Shown: positions 40,074-48,072 of the stretch, piece by piece
Position numbering within the stretch: position 1 is the stretch's first letter
How the letters are laid out: the number at the start of each line of letters is the position of its first letter
Origin: Bradyrhizobium yuanmingense
GTDB taxonomy: Bacteria; Pseudomonadota; Alphaproteobacteria; Rhizobiales; Xanthobacteraceae
DNA length: 64,000 nucleotides
Direction of reading: 5' to 3'
Assembly (NCBI RefSeq): GCF_900094575.1
Contig: NZ_FMAE01000005.1
Location: forward strand, 612,092-676,091
The notes under the pieces: model-generated
What the model was told of the DNA's origin: nothing
What the model saw: only the letters and a program-made list of their open reading frames with translations
Database searches by the model: none
Translations under genes and position numbers: made by a program

Positions 40074-41906
40074 TCAGCCTGTCGTCGGTAGTCCTGCCAC
40101 TTCGAGGCAGCGAGCCCAGTGCCTGCCTGTTTCGAGATGCGCATTGGGGAGGCGCCCGATGTATCGATCTAGGGTCAAATGCGGCTCGAGCTCGCACATC
40201 TTGCCCAAGGCTTCGCGGGCCTCCGCGACCCGTCCCTGCGAAACGAGTGCGATAGCGAGGACCCGCCACGTAGACGGATGCATGCGATTGAGAATGAGAG
40301 ATGAGCGCGCGAGCTCTTCCGCCTCGTCGTATCGATGCGCCGATAGAAGCGCCGTGGCGCCCAGGGACTCGAAATAATACCGCTGCGGATCGAGCGGGGA
40401 GAGTTTCAGAGCGCGCCGCGTTGCGTCCACGGCTGCCTCGCCGTCGCCTTTGAAGGCGTCGACGGTGCCCCGGTAGAGCCAGCCCAACGCGTGGCTGGGG
40501 TTGGCATCGACGGCCTGCTCGCACCGCTTTCGGGCAGCGTCCAGGTCCTTCAACATGTGACAATAGACGAAGCCTTCGGTCGCAAGCGCAAGCGCGTCGG
40601 ACGGGTCACGGTCGAGCGCCGCGCGAGTGGCGCTCAAGGCCTCGGCGGCCTCGCGTTTGCGGTCCTCGGACCAGCCGCGCGTCATGCGCAGGATGTACCA
40701 GTTGGCGAGCCAGGCGCGCGGGGCAGCTATTCGGCCGTGGCGATTGATCAGTTCCTCCAGCACCGTCCGGGTCTGGAGAAACTCCTCCCTGCTCGACCGG
40801 TGCATCAGGCGGATGCTGCCAAGCAGCAGCGAGTAGCTTTCTAGCGTCGGTAACGGCTGGGTCAGGATATGCTCGACCTCGGCATCGAAGACCGACAGAT
40901 GCACTGCAGCGGCGATGCGGTGAGCCAGTTCGCTCTCCGGCTGCAGCAGATCGCCGATATTGCCGCTCAGGCGGTCGGTCCAGACGACTTGATTGGTTCG
41001 CGCCGCGGACAGCTCCGCCGTCACCAGAATCCGGTCCGCATCGACCACATAGCTGCCGCTGAGAATGTAGGTGGCACCGAGATGCGCCGATACTTCCGCC
41101 ACATCGCTGACCCTGCCGCGAAATATGTTGGTCGACAGACGCGAGATCACCTTGAGGTTCGCCGATCTGGAGAGGCACCAGATCACGCTGTCCGCGATCA
41201 GGTTACCAACGTCGAGATGCTCCTCCGCGTCCTTGCGCGCGTCGAAGGGGATGACGGCGATCGTCGGCTCCATGGGAGTTCCATAGTCTCGCCGAGCTGC
41301 GAGGCTTGGGTGTGGACTGGCCGGACCAACGCGGTAGGCGCGAACCGGCTTGTCAAAGTGCTTGAGGATACAGTCGCCCAAATCTTCGCACAGCGCATCC
41401 ACTCCGTGCGTCAGCTCGTCGCGCGCCGCAGCGCTGCCAATCGTCTCCCCCGGACTGGCCAGGCTGGCAAGAGCTGTCGCCAGTTGCTCATGCGCGGCCT
41501 CGCTGGCGATGGTTTCACCGGGACCGGCAAGAGTTGCGAGCCGGGCTGCGAGGTTGATGCCGGTGCCATAGATGTCAGTGCCGTCACTCCAGGCGGTGGA
41601 GGAGTTGATCCCCGCACGAAGCTGGAAGTGTTGATCTTCAGGCCGCCCGGTGTTCTGAACGGCGATACTCCGGTGCATTTCGGCGGCGGCATTGACGGCG
41701 TCACGCACGGATTCGAAGCGGGCCATGAGCCCGTCTCCGAGGCTCTTCACGAGGCCGCCGCGATAACGCGGCAGAATTTGGCCGGTGGCAAGTTGGACGA
41801 AGTCGGTCCATCGACGCACCGCGGACGCCTCATGCTCCCGCATCAGACGCACGGACTCGACGAGGTCGACCAAGAGGACCACGGTGTCCTGCTGCACGAG
41901 GCCCAT
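40074..41906 (-). CDS. Class III adenylyl cyclase with TolB-like and TPR regions
   Basis: A 610-residue cytosolic protein. Residues 1-165 hold a cyclase domain with metal Asp14 (VDLVES), Asp58 (LGDGLMARF), Lys54, and DIYGTGINLAARL with Asn118 and Arg122: predicted active. Residues about 220-345 are a TolB/FlgO-like domain (TIAVIPFDA.., ILSGSYVVDADRILVTAEL). Then come TPR-like repeats to residue 600. The linker after the cyclase contains a 23-residue tandem duplication (about 123-168). First gene of a three-gene unit. This architecture is common in Bradyrhizobium; the fused neighbours are not. Confidence 0.88.
   Translation of the reverse strand: MGLVQQDTVVLLVDLVESVRLMREHEASAVRRWTDFVQLATGQILPRYRGGLVKSLGDGLMARFESVRDAVNAAAEMHRSIAVQNTGRPEDQHFQLRAGINSSTAWSDGTDIYGTGINLAARLATLAGPGETIASEAAHEQLATALASLASPGETIGSAAARDELTHGVDALCEDLGDCILKHFDKPVRAYRVGPASPHPSLAARRDYGTPMEPTIAVIPFDARKDAEEHLDVGNLIADSVIWCLSRSANLKVISRLSTNIFRGRVSDVAEVSAHLGATYILSGSYVVDADRILVTAELSAARTNQVVWTDRLSGNIGDLLQPESELAHRIAAAVHLSVFDAEVEHILTQPLPTLESYSLLLGSIRLMHRSSREEFLQTRTVLEELINRHGRIAAPRAWLANWYILRMTRGWSEDRKREAAEALSATRAALDRDPSDALALATEGFVYCHMLKDLDAARKRCEQAVDANPSHALGWLYRGTVDAFKGDGEAAVDATRRALKLSPLDPQRYYFESLGATALLSAHRYDEAEELARSSLILNRMHPSTWRVLAIALVSQGRVAEAREALGKMCELEPHLTLDRYIGRLPNAHLETGRHWARCLEVAGLPTTG
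41403..41540. repeat. Tandem 69-base duplication inside the cyclase gene
   Basis: Two adjacent segments encode LATLAGPGETIASEAAHEQ and LASLASPGETIGSAAARDE, 23 residues apart. They are diverged at the DNA level but plainly related, indicating an old in-frame duplication in the loop after the cyclase core. Confidence 0.8.
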
Positions 41907-42194
41907 TGCTCGTCTCTCCGAAGCCCGGCCTCCGCTGACCGGGCTCTCAGGTGAATGGCCCTTAAGGCCGGTACTGCTTCACTACCTTGATGTTGACCGG
42001 ACCTTGCCCGGCAGTTGCGAACTCAGCGCACGCACGTCCTCATCGAGCGCACGTCAATCCATACTGCGCAGCTGGCCGCTCGGTTATGAACCAGATCACG
42101 ATTTGCGAAACGCCCGCGTGGGTCGCACTCGCGACAACTCAAAATGAAAACGCAAACTTCTTCTCGTCATGCGCGAAGTCACGTTCACTCACTG

Positions 42195-43154
42195 CTAATG
42201 CGGGCAGGTCTCGACCTCGACCGTGACGTGGCTGAGGCCCTTCAGCCCGGCGAGCCGCCGCTTGTAGACGGCCGGCTGCTTCGGCTTGTCCGACACCACC
42301 GAGAGCAGCACGGCACAATGGCCGGGGCCGACCTGCCAGAGATGCAGGTCGGTGACGCGATCCTCACCGACCTCCATGCGGGCGCGGATCACCCGCTCCA
42401 GCTTCTCGTCGGCGCGCACGTCGAGCAGCACCGCACCCGATGATTTGATCAGGCCGAATGCCCAGCTCGCGATCACGGCGCTGCCGATCAGACCCACCGC
42501 CGGGTCGGCCCAGACCCAGCCGGAATACATGGCAAGGCCGAGCGCTGCGATCGCCAGCACCGAGGTTGCGGCATCGGTCATGACATGGACATAGGCCGCG
42601 CGGAGGTTGTTGTCGTGCTGATGGTGGTGATGATCGCGCTCGTGGTCATGCTCGGCGTGGTCATCATGCGCATGGCCATGGCCGTGGTGATGATCGTGGC
42701 TGTCGCGCAGCAGCCACACGCTGGCGAGATTGACGCCCAAGCCGAGAGCAGCCACGGCCATGGCCTCGCCGTAGACGATCGGCACCGGATTGATCAAGCG
42801 CAGCACGCTCTCATAGGCGATCTCGACCGCGATCAGGCCGAGGATGATCGCGCTGGCGAAGGCGGCAAGATCGCCGAACTTGCCGGTGCCGAAGGTGAAA
42901 TGCGCATTCCCCAGATGCCGCCGCGCGAAGCGATAGGCGAAGGCGGCAATGCCGAGCGCCGCCGCATGGGTGCCCATGTGCCAGCCGTCGGCGAGCAGCG
43001 CCATCGAACCGAACAGCGAGCCGGCGACGATCTCGCCGACCATCATGACCAGCGTCAGCACGACCACGAACCAGGTGCGGCGCTCGTTGTCGTCGTGCTT
43101 CTCGCCCAGGAAGGCGTGGTCATGGGTCCATTGTTCGATGGAATGGGAATGCAT
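42195..43154 (-). CDS. dmeF: CDF family Co/Ni efflux transporter DmeF-like
   Basis: Cation diffusion facilitator of 319 residues exporting divalent metals by proton antiport. The start SHSIEQWTHDHAFLGEKHDDNERRTW is characteristic of DmeF. The metal site ALLADGWHMGTHAAA is in helix 2; a histidine-rich loop (HDHHHGHGHAHDD..HDHERDHHHH) sits between helices 4 and 5, and the C-terminal domain follows. Six helices in total. It is divergent from chrB, with about 190 bases between starts. Confidence 0.86.
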   Translation of the reverse strand: MHSHSIEQWTHDHAFLGEKHDDNERRTWFVVVLTLVMMVGEIVAGSLFGSMALLADGWHMGTHAAALGIAAFAYRFARRHLGNAHFTFGTGKFGDLAAFASAIILGLIAVEIAYESVLRLINPVPIVYGEAMAVAALGLGVNLASVWLLRDSHDHHHGHGHAHDDHAEHDHERDHHHHQHDNNLRAAYVHVMTDAATSVLAIAALGLAMYSGWVWADPAVGLIGSAVIASWAFGLIKSSGAVLLDVRADEKLERVIRARMEVGEDRVTDLHLWQVGPGHCAVLLSVVSDKPKQPAVYKRRLAGLKGLSHVTVEVETCPH

Positions 43155-43348
43155 CGAATTCTCCAGAAGATTCAGCTCTGTTGGCCTCCAATATAGACGG
43201 CAGGCACCAATTTTCTAAGGACCAATCGTCCCGCGGATTGACAGTGCTTCTTAGTTTCGCTGTAATCTGCGCCATGGGGATTTGAGCGATCTCCCCACGA
43301 GGCGACAGGCCCAAGCATCGCGTCCCGTTTGGTTCTCGAGGACGCATC

Positions 43349-44167
43349 ATGTCTACATTCACGACCATCTCATCCGACAAAATGGCACGGCTGATCGGCA
43401 CGGCGAATGCGCCTGTTCTGATCGATGTGCGCACCGAGCAGGATTTCGCCGCCGACCGGCGGCTGATTCCCGGCTCCATCAAGCTCGGCCACGACAACGT
43501 GGCGGACTGGGGCGGCGCCTTCGCCGGCCGCCGCGCCGTAGTCTCCTGCCTCCGCGGCGAGAAGCTCGCGCAAGGCACCGCGGCCTGGTTACGCCAGCTC
43601 GGCGCGCAGGCCGAAACGCTGGAGGGCGGCTTCGAGGGCTGGAAGGCGGCCCAGCTGCCGCTGGTCGACGCCCGCAAGCTGCCGCCGCGGGATGCCAAGG
43701 GGCGCACCGTCTGGGTGACGCGGGCGCGGCCGAAGGTCGACCGCATCGCCTGCCCGTGGCTGATCCGCCGCTTCGTCGATCCGGACGCAGTGTTCCTCTA
43801 TGTCGCGCCGTCCGAGGTGGTCGCCGTCGGCGAGCGGTTCGGCGCAGCGCCCTTCGACATCGAGAACGTGTTCTGGAGCCACCGCGGCGAGCTCTGCACC
43901 TTCGACGTGATGATCGAGGAGTTCGGCATCGCGACTCCGCCCCTGCTGCGCCTCGCGACGCTGGTGCGCGGCGCCGACACCGCGCGACCCGACCTCGCGC
44001 CGGAGGCGCCCGGCCTGCTCGCGGCCTCGCTCGGGCTGTCGCGCATGTATGACGACGACCTCGAGCAGCTCGAGGCCGGCATGCTGCTCTATGATGCCTT
44101 CTACCGCTGGTGCCGCGACGCCACCACCGAGACTCACAACTGGCCGACCAACAAGGTGAAGGCGTAA
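43349..44167 (+). CDS. chrB: Chromate resistance protein ChrB, rhodanese-ChrB fusion
   Basis: A 272-residue protein. Residues 10-105 are a rhodanese-like domain: the catalytic cysteine is in VVSCLRGEK. Residues from about 115 match the chromate-resistance exported/regulator domain (VWVTRARPKVDRIACPWLIRRFVDP). It probably works with chromate transport, as a sensor or reductant. The stop overlaps the chrA start (TAATG). Confidence 0.86.
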   Translation: MSTFTTISSDKMARLIGTANAPVLIDVRTEQDFAADRRLIPGSIKLGHDNVADWGGAFAGRRAVVSCLRGEKLAQGTAAWLRQLGAQAETLEGGFEGWKAAQLPLVDARKLPPRDAKGRTVWVTRARPKVDRIACPWLIRRFVDPDAVFLYVAPSEVVAVGERFGAAPFDIENVFWSHRGELCTFDVMIEEFGIATPPLLRLATLVRGADTARPDLAPEAPGLLAASLGLSRMYDDDLEQLEAGMLLYDAFYRWCRDATTETHNWPTNKVKA

Positions 44168-45549
44168 TGGACGTTCGCGCCGATCAAGCGGGAGCTGGTG
44201 CCGGTCACGGCATCAGCTTCAACGAAGCTTTCCGCGTCTGGCTCCGTGTCGCCTGCCTGAGCTTTGGCGGGCCCGCGGGCCAGATCGCGGTGATGCACCG
44301 CATCCTGGTCGAGGAGAAGAAGTGGATCTCCGAAGGCCGTTTCCTGCACGCACTGAACTATTGCATGCTGCTGCCGGGACCTGAGGCGCAGCAGCTCGCG
44401 ACCTATGTCGGCTGGCTTATGCATCGCACCGCCGGCGGGCTGATGGCGGGCGGGCTGTTCATCCTGCCCGGCATCATCGCCATCATGGGCCTCAGCTACA
44501 TCTATGCCGCCTTCGGCAATGTCAGCTTCGTCGAGGCGCTGTTCTTCGGGCTCAAGGCGGCCGTGCTCGCCATCGTCGTCGAGGCGGTAGTGCGCGTCGG
44601 CAAGCGCGCGCTGAAGAACCGCATCATGATCGCGCTCGCGGCCGCGGCCTTCGTCGCGATCTTCTTCTTCGCGGTCCCCTTCCCGATCATAATCATCGCC
44701 GCCGGCCTCATCGGTTATGCCGGCGCCCGAAGCGGCCGTCCGGAATTCGCGCCGGCCGGTCACGCCCATGGCGGCGGCGCTGCGATCGACAGCATGCTCG
44801 GCGAGGCCGTGCCCGATCACGTCCGGCCCAACACGGCGCGCGCGATCCGCGTCGGTGCACTGTGGCTGGCGCTTTGGCTGGTGCCGGTGATCGCACTGCT
44901 GATGGCCCTGGGTCAGGCCAATGTGTTCAGCCAGATCGCGCTGTTCTTCTCGAAGATGGCGCTGGTTACGTTCGGCGGCGCCTATGCGGTGCTGGCCTAT
45001 GTCGCCCAGCAGGCGGTCGAGCATTATCATTGGCTCAAGCCGCATGAGATGCTCGACGGTCTCGGCATGGCCGAGACCACGCCGGGCCCGCTGATCATGG
45101 TGCTGCAATTCGTGGGCTTCATGGCGGCCTATCGCGACCCTAGCGGCCTGTCGCCGATGCTCGCGGCCACGCTCGGCGGCCTGCTCGCGACCTGGGTTAC
45201 CTTCATGCCCTGCTTCCTCTGGATTTTCGTCGGCGCGCCCTACATCGAGCGCCTGCGCGGCAACGCGGGCCTCGCCGGCGCGCTCAGCGCGATCACCGCC
45301 GCCGTGGTCGGCGTGATCCTCAACCTGTCGATTTGGTTCGCGCTGCACATCCTGTTCCGCGAGACCGTGCCGGTGCATGCGTTTCCGCTGAACTTCGACA
45401 TGCCGGTGCTGAGGAGCGTCGACGTGCCGGCGCTGGTGCTGGCGATCGCGGCGGCCACCGCGATCTTCCGGTTCAAGCTCGGCATGCTGACGGTGCTGGC
45501 GGGCAGCTGCGCGGCGGGCGTGGCGTTGCGGATGGCCGGGATGATCTGA
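44167..45549 (+). CDS. chrA: Chromate transporter ChrA
   Basis: Inner membrane chromate/sulfate antiporter of 460 residues, built from two homologous CHR domains. First domain: FRVWLRVACLSFGGPAGQIAVMHRILVEE; second: FFSKMALVTFGGAYAVLAYVAQQAVEHYHW, with TPGPLIMVLQFVGF. About ten hydrophobic segments. The ATG at 44167 shares a base with the chrB stop, and chrB-chrA form a unit. Together with DmeF it makes a metal-resistance patch. Confidence 0.9.
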   Translation: MDVRADQAGAGAGHGISFNEAFRVWLRVACLSFGGPAGQIAVMHRILVEEKKWISEGRFLHALNYCMLLPGPEAQQLATYVGWLMHRTAGGLMAGGLFILPGIIAIMGLSYIYAAFGNVSFVEALFFGLKAAVLAIVVEAVVRVGKRALKNRIMIALAAAAFVAIFFFAVPFPIIIIAAGLIGYAGARSGRPEFAPAGHAHGGGAAIDSMLGEAVPDHVRPNTARAIRVGALWLALWLVPVIALLMALGQANVFSQIALFFSKMALVTFGGAYAVLAYVAQQAVEHYHWLKPHEMLDGLGMAETTPGPLIMVLQFVGFMAAYRDPSGLSPMLAATLGGLLATWVTFMPCFLWIFVGAPYIERLRGNAGLAGALSAITAAVVGVILNLSIWFALHILFRETVPVHAFPLNFDMPVLRSVDVPALVLAIAAATAIFRFKLGMLTVLAGSCAAGVALRMAGMI

Positions 45550-45639
45550 TGCCAGGGACGTGACTAATCGTGAGTCCAGGATGAGTTGGAACGCCGCGGC
45601 CGAACGCCACCTAAGCAGGGGGCGTTTGGAGAAACAGCG

Positions 45640-45903
45640 ATGCGTTTCCTTCTGGTTTTCAGTTTTCTGATCACCTTGGTCGGCGCTGCCGACGCCGCAC
45701 AGGCGCGTCATCCACACCGGCGGCACGCGATTGTCCATTCCGGTCAGGGTATGGTCCCGTCCGGTCCAGCTTCGGGCTTCGCCTACGCGCCGCCCCCGGA
45801 AACCTCAGCTTATCCTGGCGCCACTGAATCTTATTTCGGCGCTTCTCAAGGTTATGCGCCCGGCGAAAAGGAGCGGTTTCTCCGCAGCTTGTTCAGTCCA
45901 TAG
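45640..45903 (+). CDS. Small secreted protein, unknown
   Basis: 87 residues with a clear signal peptide (MRFLLVFSFLITLVGAADAA) and a basic then proline/glycine/tyrosine-rich mature part ending RFLRSLFSP. No family recognised. The ATG at 45640 is behind a GGAGAAACAGC ribosome-binding site. It is about 90 bases after chrA on the same strand but may have its own promoter. Confidence 0.55.
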   Translation: MRFLLVFSFLITLVGAADAAQARHPHRRHAIVHSGQGMVPSGPASGFAYAPPPETSAYPGATESYFGASQGYAPGEKERFLRSLFSP

Positions 45904-46001
45904 ACCCGTTCCACCTTGGGCCGGCTCGCTGATGCCGCGGGAAAGCTGCTGAGTCGAACCCAGCAGCCTTCCCTTATTCACGTCGTAAGCGCCGACGTTT
46001 G

Positions 46002-46328
46002 TTAGCGTCGGATTGGATCGTTTGTGCCGCCCGGGCGGATGGTCTGAGGACCGCCCTGGCCGGAACCTGCGCCACTGCCGCCGCCGGAGCCTACGCTGGA
46101 TCCCGTCGAACTGCCGGTACCTGCATCGCCCGCTCCTGTTCCACCCGCCGCGCCGCTCGTTCCGCCGCTGGTTCCTCCGGCCCCGGCGCTAGCGCCCGCA
46201 CCTGCGCCGCCCGCTCCACCTGCGCCTGCCCCGCCTCCGGCACCTCCGCCCGCCTGCGCATGGGCGAACCCGATCGACGCGCCAGCAAGCAACGCACACA
46301 TGGCTACTGAGAAGATTGTCTTTCGCAT
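46002..46328 (-). CDS. Secreted glycine/alanine/serine-rich small protein
   Basis: 108 residues: a good signal peptide (MRKTIFSVAMCALLAGASIG, ending near FAHAQA) then about 70 residues of almost only Gly, Ala, Ser and Thr, ending TIRPGGTNDPIRR. Low complexity makes function assignment impossible; such proteins occur in Bradyrhizobium as small extracytoplasmic proteins. It is alone on the minus strand. Confidence 0.6.
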   Translation of the reverse strand: MRKTIFSVAMCALLAGASIGFAHAQAGGGAGGGAGAGGAGGAGAGASAGAGGTSGGTSGAAGGTGAGDAGTGSSTGSSVGSGGGSGAGSGQGGPQTIRPGGTNDPIRR

Positions 46329-46523
46329 TGTTCAAACTCCGATTGACGATGACATGCCAATCGAAGCCGCGCGCAAACGTTCCTGATGATATTCGTCGGA
46401 GGCTTTCAACATTGGTAGGAACGATGTCGCGCAACGTTGAATTGAGTCTAGGTCCCGCCACTCGCCCATCTTCCGCGACGCAGGCATGACTCAACACAAT
46501 GCGTCTTGAATCCCGGCTGCCGG

Positions 46524-48068
46524 CTACCGCATCATCATCCGCGCGATCGCTTCCCCGATCACCACCGTCGTGAAGTGCGTGTTGGCGCGGCAATCGGACG
46601 GCATGATCGAGGCGTCGGCGACACGCAAGCCGCCGATCCCTTTCACGGTGCCGTCGGGGTTGACCACGCCATCCGGGTCGTTCCCGCCGCTCATGCGGCA
46701 GCTGCCGGCGGCATGCTGGATGTCGCCGGTCTCGCGGCGCAGCACCGCGTCGAGCTCGTGATCGGGCAGGCTGGCGGCCTGCGGCAGCGTCAAATCCGTG
46801 TCAGCGAGCCTGATCCAGTCGGCGATGCCTGACAGCGCCGGCTGCGACGTGATGACCGCGAGGCGTTTCACCGCATCGATCATGCGCAGCATGTCGCGCG
46901 GATCGGCCAGCATGTTCTCCTCGACGACCGGATCGATTGCAGGATCGGTCGAGGCCAGCTTGAGCGTCCCGCGCGAATAGGCGTTGAACAGCCCCGCGCC
47001 GATCGCTCCGGGGTTCCCGATGCCGCGATGATTGAAGGCGATCAGGATCATGTCGCGCTTGCCGCCATTGGCGAGGCCGGAGGAATAGGTCACGCAGCAA
47101 TTGGTGTGGCGCGTATCCGGATCGGTGGGACGAAGCTCGTCCCGGAGCTGGATCGTGGCGCGAAACAGCGGATGGTCGAAGAAATGGCGGCCGACCGGCA
47201 GATCGCGCGTGACAGCAATCCCCATTGCCTTCAACTCCTCGGCCGGCCCGATGCCCGAGCGCAGCAGGATCGCCGGACTGTGGATGGCGCCGGCGCACAG
47301 CACGATCTGGCGGGCGCTGATCTCCTGGGTGCCCTGCCCCTCGACATGAACGCGGACACCGGTCGCCCGTCCGTCGCTGATCAGCACGCGATCGACCAGC
47401 GCATGCCCGCGGATCTCCAGGTTGGCGCGCCCGCGTGCGGGCTCGAGATAGCCCTCATTGGTGGTGATGCGGCGCAAGTCGCGGCTGTTGATGGGGTAGC
47501 ACGCAACGCCCTCGCCGTCCGGACCATTGACGTCGGCGCACCAGGGATAGCCGCTCGCAAGTGCCGCATCGCGCAAGCCGCGGTCGATCGGACCCCACTT
47601 TTGCAAAGGCGCGCGGTAGACCGGCAGTGGCCCGCCGCGGCCGTGGCCCTCGACATCGCCGAATTCCAGATCGTCCTCGATCACCGAAAACAGCGGCATC
47701 ACCTCTTTCGCCGACCAGCCGGTGCAGCCATTGGCCGCCCATTCGTCGAACGCATCGGCAACGCCGCGGATCGCGATCTGGCCGTTCATCATCGACGAGC
47801 CGCCGAGCCCCTTGCCGCGCCAGTAGAAGCGCGGCTCCTGCCCAGCGACGCGGCGCGTCAGAAGATCGGGCCATTGCCATTTCTCCTGGTACTCGCGCTT
47901 GTGGATGATCGGGATCGGATTCGGCGTCCGCACCTCCCAGGGCGCCTCGTCGGCGCGCCAGTCGAGCCCCGCCTCGAGCAGCAGGACGCGCCGTGCGGGA
48001 TCTTCGGAGAGCCTTGCGGCCACGGCGGCGCCGGCGGAGCCGCCGCCGACAACAATGACATCGTACAT
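46524..48068 (-). CDS. GMC family FAD-dependent oxidoreductase
   Basis: Glucose-methanol-choline oxidoreductase of 514 residues. The FAD dinucleotide motif VGGGSAGAAVAARLSE is at 7-22; GLGGSSMMNGQIAIRG and LCAGAIHSPAILLRSGIGP are the two GMC signatures, and the C-terminal SCRMSGGNDPDGVV ends with the catalytic His region (NTHFTT). Choline dehydrogenase-like alcohol oxidation is likely but the alcohol is not identifiable. It starts five bases after the stop of a peptide-binding protein gene, forming a two-gene unit. Confidence 0.9.
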   Translation of the reverse strand: MYDVIVVGGGSAGAAVAARLSEDPARRVLLLEAGLDWRADEAPWEVRTPNPIPIIHKREYQEKWQWPDLLTRRVAGQEPRFYWRGKGLGGSSMMNGQIAIRGVADAFDEWAANGCTGWSAKEVMPLFSVIEDDLEFGDVEGHGRGGPLPVYRAPLQKWGPIDRGLRDAALASGYPWCADVNGPDGEGVACYPINSRDLRRITTNEGYLEPARGRANLEIRGHALVDRVLISDGRATGVRVHVEGQGTQEISARQIVLCAGAIHSPAILLRSGIGPAEELKAMGIAVTRDLPVGRHFFDHPLFRATIQLRDELRPTDPDTRHTNCCVTYSSGLANGGKRDMILIAFNHRGIGNPGAIGAGLFNAYSRGTLKLASTDPAIDPVVEENMLADPRDMLRMIDAVKRLAVITSQPALSGIADWIRLADTDLTLPQAASLPDHELDAVLRRETGDIQHAAGSCRMSGGNDPDGVVNPDGTVKGIGGLRVADASIMPSDCRANTHFTTVVIGEAIARMMMR

Positions 48069-48072
48069 CGCG

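Noticed and set aside
44134-45738. A 534-codon minus-strand frame opposite chrA
   Set aside because: Antisense shadow; rich in His/Asp/Arg because chrA uses GC-ending codons.
46300-46383. EcfG-type promoter (GGAAC with a CGTT-like -10) before the Gly/Ala-rich secreted gene
   Set aside because: GGAAC is present but the second box reads GATT at the right spacing, so the match is too weak.
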